Assembly (NCBI GenBank): GCA_949298545.1
Contig: CASFWX010000041.1
Span: forward strand, 1-63,382
DNA from: an uncultured Verrucomicrobiota bacterium
GTDB taxonomy: Bacteria; Verrucomicrobiota; Verrucomicrobiia; Opitutales; Intestinicryptomonadaceae
Length of the DNA stretch: 63,382 nt
Reading direction: 5' to 3'
Shown: positions 58,513 to 63,382 of the stretch, one piece after another
How the letters are laid out: each line of letters begins with the position of its first letter
How positions within the stretch are numbered: position 1 is the stretch's first letter
Translations under genes and position numbers: made by a program
The notes under the pieces: model-generated
Told to the model about the DNA's origin: nothing
What the model saw: the letters and a program-made list of their open reading frames with translations, nothing else
The model's database searches: none

Positions 58513-61500
58513 CTATTTTCTCTCGGCGAGATACTTGTATTTTGCCCAGCGCGCGTTGACAAATTCTTGAGCTTCTGCGTCGAGCATAGCCGCGCGTTCC
58601 GGATTTGAACGCTGAAGCATCTTGAATCTGTTTTCGACCTGCATGTATTCCATGACTGGAATCTTCGGATCCTTTGAGTCGAGCTTGAAGGGGTTTTCAC
58701 CTGTGCCGATTTTTCTCGGATCGTAGCGGAACAGCGGCCAATAGCCCGAATCGACAGCGGCTTTTTGCTGAGCCGGCCCGTTTACGAGGTTGTATCCGTG
58801 GGATATGCAATGGCAGTACGCTATTATCAGAGATGCTCCCTCATAGGAATTCGCTTCTGTCATCGCCTTTATAAACTGCGTCTCGTTTGCTCCTATTGCG
58901 ACTTGGGCGACATATACATTGCCGTAGTCTATTGCCAGCATTCCGAGATCCTTTTTGGGGGTCGATTTTCCTTGCGTGGCGAATTTCGCAACTGCTCCGA
59001 GAGGGGTCGATTTGCTCATTTGCCCGCCGGTATTTGAATAAACTTCGGTATCCATCACCATGATGTTTACATTTTTCCCGCTCGCGAGAACATGGTCGAG
59101 GCCGCCGTATCCGATGTCGTAAGCCCAGCCGTCTCCGCCGAGAATCCACACGCTCTTTTTTACGAGATCGTCTGCGAGGGAGAGAAGCCCGATGGCGTCT
59201 TCGCTCTTGTCGCCGGCGAGTTTTGCCTTCAGGACCTCGACGCGCTCGCGCTGTGCGGCTATTCCGGCTTCGGTTGACTGGTCCGCTTCGGAAAGCTCCT
59301 TTACAAAGTCGTCTCCGAGCTTGCCGGCGAGGCGTTTTAGCAGGTCTTTTGCCATCTCCTCTTTTTTGTCGAGGGATATCCTGTATCCGAATCCGAACTC
59401 CGCGTTGTCTTCAAACAGTGAGTTTGCCCAAGCAGGCCCCCTGCCGTCTTGATTTACGCAATAGGGGGTTGTGGGAAGATTCCCGCTGTAAATTGAGGAA
59501 CAGCCAGTGGCGTTGGCAATAAGGAGCCTGTCTCCGAACAGCTGTGTCAGAGTCCTTACATACGGAGTTTCGCCGCAGCCCGCGCACGATCCGGAGAACT
59601 CGAACAATGGCTGGCGGAACTGGACGTCCTTGAACGTTTCCCCGAGCTTTAGCCTGTCGGGATTTGGTATGGAAAGGAAGAACTTGAAGTTCGCGCTTTC
59701 GCGCTCGCGGATGGGCGCTTGGGGCTTCATCATGAGCGCTTTTACGCCTTCCTCGCTTCTGCTCTTTCCGGGGCATACTGCCGCACATAGTCCGCAGCCT
59801 GTGCAGTCTTCGGGAGCAACCTGAATCGTAAACGAGCAGCCTTTGTCTTTCGGCGAGCGGTAGACGGCGCGCTTAAATCCTTCGGGAGCGTCTTTGAGGG
59901 CTTCGTCGGGATAGAACTTCGCGCGGATTGCCGCGTGCGGGCATATCGTCGCGCATTTCGTGCATTGTATACAAAGTTCCGGATTCCATTCGGGTATTTC
60001 GATTGCGATGTTGCGCTTTTCCCAGCGCGTCGTTGCGGACGGCCATGTGCCGTCGACGGGAAGGGCGGACACTGGAAGCTTGTCTCCCTCGTCCCTCATC
60101 ATGACAGCCGTCACGCGCTTTACAAAATCTGGCGCCTCGTCCGAGACCGTCTTGGGATAGGAGAATTCGGCGGTCGCATGTTCGGGAACCTTTACCTCGT
60201 GGAGATTGGCAACCGAAGCGTCGACGGCGGCGAAATTCTTTTCTACGACTTGCGGGCCTTTTTTCCCATAGGTCTTTTCTATGGCGCTCTTTATTTTTGC
60301 GATTGCCTCGTCGCGCGGAAGAACTCCGGAAATCGCGAAGTAGCAGGTCTGCATGATGGTGTTTATTCTTCCTCCCATGCCCTGTTTCTTGGCGACATCG
60401 TAGGCGTCTATGACGTAGAATTTGAGTTTCTTGTCTATTATGGTTTGTTGGACTTCCCTATTCAGGTGGTTCCAAACTTCGTCTGGGCCGTAAATTGAGT
60501 TCAGCAGGAAGACAGCGCCTTCGGACGCGCAGTCTAAGACTCTGTATTTCTCCATGAACGAGAACTGGTGGCAGCCGACAAACTGGGCGTTGCTCACCAA
60601 ATACGGTGCCTTTATTGGGTTGGGGCCGAAGCGCAGGTGCGATACCGTTATGCCGCCGCTCTTCTTTGAGTCGTAGACGAAATACGCCTGGGCGTAGTTG
60701 GGGGTCTCGTGCCCGATGATTTTTATGGTGTTCTTATTGGCGCCGACAGTCCCGTCGGACCCGAGCCCGAAGAACACCGCGCGCAGAACCTGAGAATCGT
60801 CTATAGTGAACGAGGTATCGTAGGAGAGGGAATTGTTTGTGACATCGTCGACTATTCCAACCGAGAAATGGTTTTTTGGGCTTTCCGACTTCATGTTGTC
60901 GAAAACTCCCTTCGCCATGGCTGGAATGAAATCCTTGGATCCCAGGCCGTATCTTCCGCCGACTATTTGGGGATCGAAAGAGCGCGGGAGGAGTCCGGAG
61001 TTGCGCGCCTCCGCGATCGAAGCCGAAACCTCCTGGTAGAGCGGTTCGCCCATCGCCCCGAGTTCTTTGGTGCGGTCGAGCACAGTTATGAACTTTGCGC
61101 TTTGCGGCAGGGCATCGGCAAATTTTTTCACGCTGAAGGGGCGGTACATTCTGACTTTCAAAAGTCCGACTTTTTCGCCTTTTGCATTCAGCGCTTTCAC
61201 GACTTCCCCGACGGTTTCGCAGCCGCTTCCCATCATGATTACGACACGCTCGGCATCGGGCGCGCCCTCGTACTCGTAGGGCTTATAGCTCCTGCCCGTG
61301 AGCTTGCCGAACTTCTCCATTTGGGCTTCGATAATGTCCGCGCACCTCGAATAGTAGGGGTTTCTCGCCTCCCATGATTGGAAATACACGTCGGGATTTT
61401 GTGCCGTGCCGCGTATAAACGGCTTGTTTGGATTAAGCGCGCGAGCGCGCACTTCTACGACCTTTTCGTAGGGAAGCATTTCGCGCATCAGTTCGTCGGA

Positions 61501-62061
61501 TATCGGCTCGTAGGTGTTTATTTCGTGCGAGGTCCTGAATCCGTCGAAGAAGTGGAGGAAGGGAACGCGCGCCTCGAGCGTGGAGGCGTGGGCTATGAGA
61601 GCCATGTCGTGCGCTTCTTGGACGCTGTTAGAGCAGAGCATCGCAAATCCAGTCTGGCGGCATGCCATGACGTCCGTCTGGTCCCCGAAAATCGAGAGCC
61701 CGTGGTGGGCGAGGGCGCGCGCGCTGACGTGCATCACAAAGCTCATCAGCTCTCCGGCGATTTTATACATGTTTGGTATCATTAGCAGCAGCCCTTGGGA
61801 GGCTGTGAACGTCGTCATCAGCGTTCCCGTTTGGAGCGCTCCGTGGACAGACCCGGCAACTCCTCCTTCGCTCTGGAGTTGGCTGATCGACGGGGTTATC
61901 CCCCAAATATTCTTTTTGCCCTTTACGGCCCATTCCTCGCATGATTCCGCCATCGGAGACGAGGGGGTTATGGGGTAAATCGCTATTGTTTCGCTTGCCC
62001 TAAACGCGACAGAAGCTACTGCTTCGTTCGCGTCCGTGATTACGCTGTTTTTATTTTTCAT
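58513..62061 (-). CDS. nifJ: Pyruvate:ferredoxin (flavodoxin) oxidoreductase
   Basis: This single-chain PFOR of 1182 residues converts pyruvate and CoA to acetyl-CoA and CO2, reducing ferredoxin, a hallmark of fermentative and anaerobic metabolism. The order is domain I/TPP-pyrimidine (TITPSSPMAE-like, AIYPITPSSPMAE), domain II, a domain III gamma-like part (GLGSDGTVGANKNTIKIIG), a ferredoxin domain with two clusters (CIQCTKCATICPHAAI, CTGCGLCAAVCPGKS), and the C-terminal TPP-binding domain with CAGCGETPY, IWILGGDGWAYDIGYGGLDHVLAS-type sequence. The start is ATG 62061; 9 upstream codons are unlikely. The leader carries a promoter and an inverted repeat. It stands alone. Confidence 0.97.
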   Translation of the reverse strand: MKNKNSVITDANEAVASVAFRASETIAIYPITPSSPMAESCEEWAVKGKKNIWGITPSISQLQSEGGVAGSVHGALQTGTLMTTFTASQGLLLMIPNMYKIAGELMSFVMHVSARALAHHGLSIFGDQTDVMACRQTGFAMLCSNSVQEAHDMALIAHASTLEARVPFLHFFDGFRTSHEINTYEPISDELMREMLPYEKVVEVRARALNPNKPFIRGTAQNPDVYFQSWEARNPYYSRCADIIEAQMEKFGKLTGRSYKPYEYEGAPDAERVVIMMGSGCETVGEVVKALNAKGEKVGLLKVRMYRPFSVKKFADALPQSAKFITVLDRTKELGAMGEPLYQEVSASIAEARNSGLLPRSFDPQIVGGRYGLGSKDFIPAMAKGVFDNMKSESPKNHFSVGIVDDVTNNSLSYDTSFTIDDSQVLRAVFFGLGSDGTVGANKNTIKIIGHETPNYAQAYFVYDSKKSGGITVSHLRFGPNPIKAPYLVSNAQFVGCHQFSFMEKYRVLDCASEGAVFLLNSIYGPDEVWNHLNREVQQTIIDKKLKFYVIDAYDVAKKQGMGGRINTIMQTCYFAISGVLPRDEAIAKIKSAIEKTYGKKGPQVVEKNFAAVDASVANLHEVKVPEHATAEFSYPKTVSDEAPDFVKRVTAVMMRDEGDKLPVSALPVDGTWPSATTRWEKRNIAIEIPEWNPELCIQCTKCATICPHAAIRAKFYPDEALKDAPEGFKRAVYRSPKDKGCSFTIQVAPEDCTGCGLCAAVCPGKSRSEEGVKALMMKPQAPIRERESANFKFFLSIPNPDRLKLGETFKDVQFRQPLFEFSGSCAGCGETPYVRTLTQLFGDRLLIANATGCSSIYSGNLPTTPYCVNQDGRGPAWANSLFEDNAEFGFGYRISLDKKEEMAKDLLKRLAGKLGDDFVKELSEADQSTEAGIAAQRERVEVLKAKLAGDKSEDAIGLLSLADDLVKKSVWILGGDGWAYDIGYGGLDHVLASGKNVNIMVMDTEVYSNTGGQMSKSTPLGAVAKFATQGKSTPKKDLGMLAIDYGNVYVAQVAIGANETQFIKAMTEANSYEGASLIIAYCHCISHGYNLVNGPAQQKAAVDSGYWPLFRYDPRKIGTGENPFKLDSKDPKIPVMEYMQVENRFKMLQRSNPERAAMLDAEAQEFVNARWAKYKYLAERK

Positions 62062-62102
62062 TTTTCGTGTGTAATAAGTAAAAAGCAAAACGGACTTCCA
62101 GC

Positions 62103-62164
62103 ACGGTGTTTTGCTGCATAATTGCGGAGTCCGCTATTCCATTATGGATATGAAAAAACACCGT
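62103..62164. repeat. 10-bp inverted repeat in the nifJ leader
   Basis: ACGGTGTTTT (62103-62112) and AAAACACCGT (62155-62164) are perfect 10-bp arms with 42 nt between. The arm at 62155 overlaps the predicted transcription start. Inside lie two smaller palindromes (GCGGAGTCCGC and CCATTATGG). It may be a long-range operator pair or a leader stem. Confidence 0.55.
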
Positions 62165-62166
62165 TT

Positions 62167-62195
62167 AACCTACCCCTTGCAAATATGCCCGTCAA
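62167..62195 (-). promoter_or_regulatory. Sigma-70-like promoter of nifJ
   Basis: On the minus strand TTGACG (62195-62190) is followed after exactly 17 nt by TAGGTT (62172-62167). This lies about 105 nt upstream of the nifJ ATG, giving a leader of about 100 nt. The -35 element is near consensus and the -10 is weak. The remainder of the space up to 62342 shows no gene. Confidence 0.55.
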
Positions 62196-62342
62196 CTCTT
62201 TTTTCCCTATTAAAACCATGGAATATTTAAAACAGCGGCGTTTTTGAATCCCGCGCTATCGCCAGAAAACCGACCTCAAACGAGAGCGCATTTGCACGCG
62301 CTTTTTACAGCAATAGCTAAACTCAAATGAAAATATTTTCGC

Positions 62343-63224
62343 TCAGCAGCGCAAAACGGATTTCAGCTTGAAATGGAGTATTTTCTTTCCGGAAAACCTT
62401 TCGTCGCCGAAGAGTTTTTCCAAGTCGAGCTCGGCGTCGGGAGATATGTTCTTCGACGACAATTCGCTTTCGAGGTCTCCACCCTTAAAATAAAAGACGC
62501 CGTTGGGGCAGGGCGCGCTTTTTGCGCTTGTGTGGTATATGTTTTTAGGTGTTTCCAAATGAAAAGCTTTTGCGTTTAGAACGCCGGAAGCGTCAAAAAA
62601 ACCGGATTCGCCTTCCCTGAGTTTATTTTTTACAAATTTAAAAAACATCGGAAGTGCGCATACGGAGCGCCCGGTTGCGTAGTCGAACATCTTGTTCGGC
62701 GACGGCTTAATTTTTCCAAGCGCGCGGGAGGGGGCGGAAATATTTTTCTCGGAGCGCTTAATTGCAGTATCCGAAAATCTGTTTTTTTCGGAAAATCCGC
62801 CCTCTTTAAATTCCTCTATGCGGGCGTGGTGGGCGGTAGCGTTTGGCAGCCCGAGTTCGGAAATAATCTCGTTTACCATGGCGATTTTTTTCCCGACTCC
62901 GTCAAACATGTCTATGCGCGCGTTCGGCCATAGAATCGCCATCACTATTCCGGGCAGTCCCCCGCCGGTCCCGACGTCCGCTATTCTCGCCCCGTCGGCG
63001 GGCTCAAATAACTCTCCTATTGCCGCGCAAAAGGCTATATGCCTGTATTCAACGTCGTCCATGTCCTTTCGCGACAATAGGTTTACCTTGGCATTCTTAT
63101 CGCGGAGTATCTTGCCGAATTCGAGCAGCAACTTTGCCTTTTCCGAATCTACTTTTTCCAATCTCTCAAAGGGAAATTCTTTCATCGCTTGGTATTGTGC
63201 CTGTTTATTTTTAATGTGCGACAT
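62343..63224 (-). CDS. rsmG: 16S rRNA (guanine-527-N7)-methyltransferase, enlarged
   Basis: RsmG (GidB) methylates G527 of 16S rRNA using SAM. The 293-residue protein has the family opening KVNLLSRKDMDDVEYRHI, the SAM motif IADVGTGGGLPGIVMAILWP, and IDMFDGVGKKIAMVNEI. After HARIEEFKEG there is an insert of about 35 residues, and then FDYATGRSVCALPMFFKFV and YFKGG. Compared with the common length of about 210 residues it is roughly 80 longer, with the extra sequence in two inserts. The ATG at 63224 is chosen; MKEFPFERL at 63185 is a possible alternative start. The SAM and core motifs are intact. Confidence 0.88.
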   Translation of the reverse strand: MSHIKNKQAQYQAMKEFPFERLEKVDSEKAKLLLEFGKILRDKNAKVNLLSRKDMDDVEYRHIAFCAAIGELFEPADGARIADVGTGGGLPGIVMAILWPNARIDMFDGVGKKIAMVNEIISELGLPNATAHHARIEEFKEGGFSEKNRFSDTAIKRSEKNISAPSRALGKIKPSPNKMFDYATGRSVCALPMFFKFVKNKLREGESGFFDASGVLNAKAFHLETPKNIYHTSAKSAPCPNGVFYFKGGDLESELSSKNISPDAELDLEKLFGDERFSGKKILHFKLKSVLRC

Positions 63225-63300
63225 GTTTTTTGAAAAAAATCCACTCGCGCTTTTTTTAGAGGTTCCATTTAAAAATATCGCCCATATTTCAGCAAAAAAA

Positions 63301-63326
63301 AGCCCGCCATTTTTTAATGGCGGGCT
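63301..63326 (-). terminator. Rho-independent terminator at the right edge
   Basis: AGCCCGCCATT pairs with AATGGCGGGCT (11 bp, 4-nt loop). Seven or more A residues precede it, giving a T run on the minus strand, and TTTTG follows on the plus strand. It is probably bidirectional. It would end a minus-strand gene lying beyond the window edge. The interval 63225-63300 holds no recognised feature. Confidence 0.85.
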
Positions 63327-63382
63327 TTTGCATATAACAATTAGATTGCAATTTTATATTTTTTTGCGGCGCACAGCGGCAA

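Noticed and set aside
1-63382. CRISPR arrays, rRNA genes, SRP RNA, transposases and phage genes
   Set aside because: I looked for regular repeat-spacer patterns, conserved rRNA stretches and transposase or integrase motifs, and saw none.

Overview
The window reads as a stretch of chromosome from a Gram-negative, anaerobic or fermentative bacterium, probably in the Verrucomicrobiota (Opitutae-like). This is an inference. It rests on a TIGR03790-family protein, Kdo/LPS genes (kdsD, kdsB), a pyruvate:ferredoxin oxidoreductase, several Fe-S and rubredoxin proteins, and weak Shine-Dalgarno use. I found no rRNA, CRISPR array, insertion sequence, integrase or phage gene. Genes are dense and mostly housekeeping.

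Layout. 0-6 kb: a truncated response regulator behind an L,D-transpeptidase, then asd, an MBL-fold hydrolase, class II fructose-bisphosphate aldolase and a secreted glycoside hydrolase. 5.6-6.3 kb: a gene-poor gap holding tRNA-Pro(CGG). 6.3-9.0 kb: the overlapping operon larC-larE-larB, which makes the nickel-pincer nucleotide, with no larA nearby. 9.3-12.0 kb: a Tat-signal DUF362 protein and a NapH/NapG-like polyferredoxin, divergent from an aminotransferase-fold gene. 13.2-18.1 kb: mutS-uvrC-gluQ-like, all on the minus strand. 18.2-20.4 kb: two FmdB-like small proteins (one with and one without cysteines) around a TPR lipoprotein and an M50 protease. 20.5-25.8 kb: an MCP-cheW-hybrid cheA chemosensory operon. 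26-29 kb: purC, an inositol-monophosphatase-family gene and nadC.

29-34 kb is a plus-strand run of an ArnT-like glycosyltransferase, a VC0807-like membrane protein, a BtuF-like binding protein and a TIGR03790 protein. A rubredoxin-TPP-enzyme fusion, an orphan type-I binding lipoprotein, a short ComEC, tilS and ftsH follow (34-42 kb). 42-51.6 kb holds a DnaQ-BRCT protein, a dUTPase-like NTPase with a MurU-AmgK fusion (cell-wall sugar recycling), a methyltransferase, kdsD, a KdsB with a two-helix membrane extension, a lipoate-ligase-like protein, a Sel1-repeat protein and hemW. 51.7-58.2 kb: a TIG-domain lipoprotein, LOG-family protein, GtrB-like glycosyltransferase, serS, ffh and a HAD phosphatase. 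58.5-63.2 kb: nifJ and an enlarged rsmG.

The most interesting items are unusual protein architectures in otherwise ordinary surroundings: the NapH-NapG-like fusion with an internal twin-arginine segment beside a Tat-exported DUF362 protein, the MurU-AmgK fusion with a G8 tract in its probable upstream promoter, the membrane-anchored KdsB, the rubredoxin-TPP fusion, a degenerate first Hpt domain in CheA and a cysteine-free FmdB paralogue. No single element could be shown from sequence alone to be a wholly new system.
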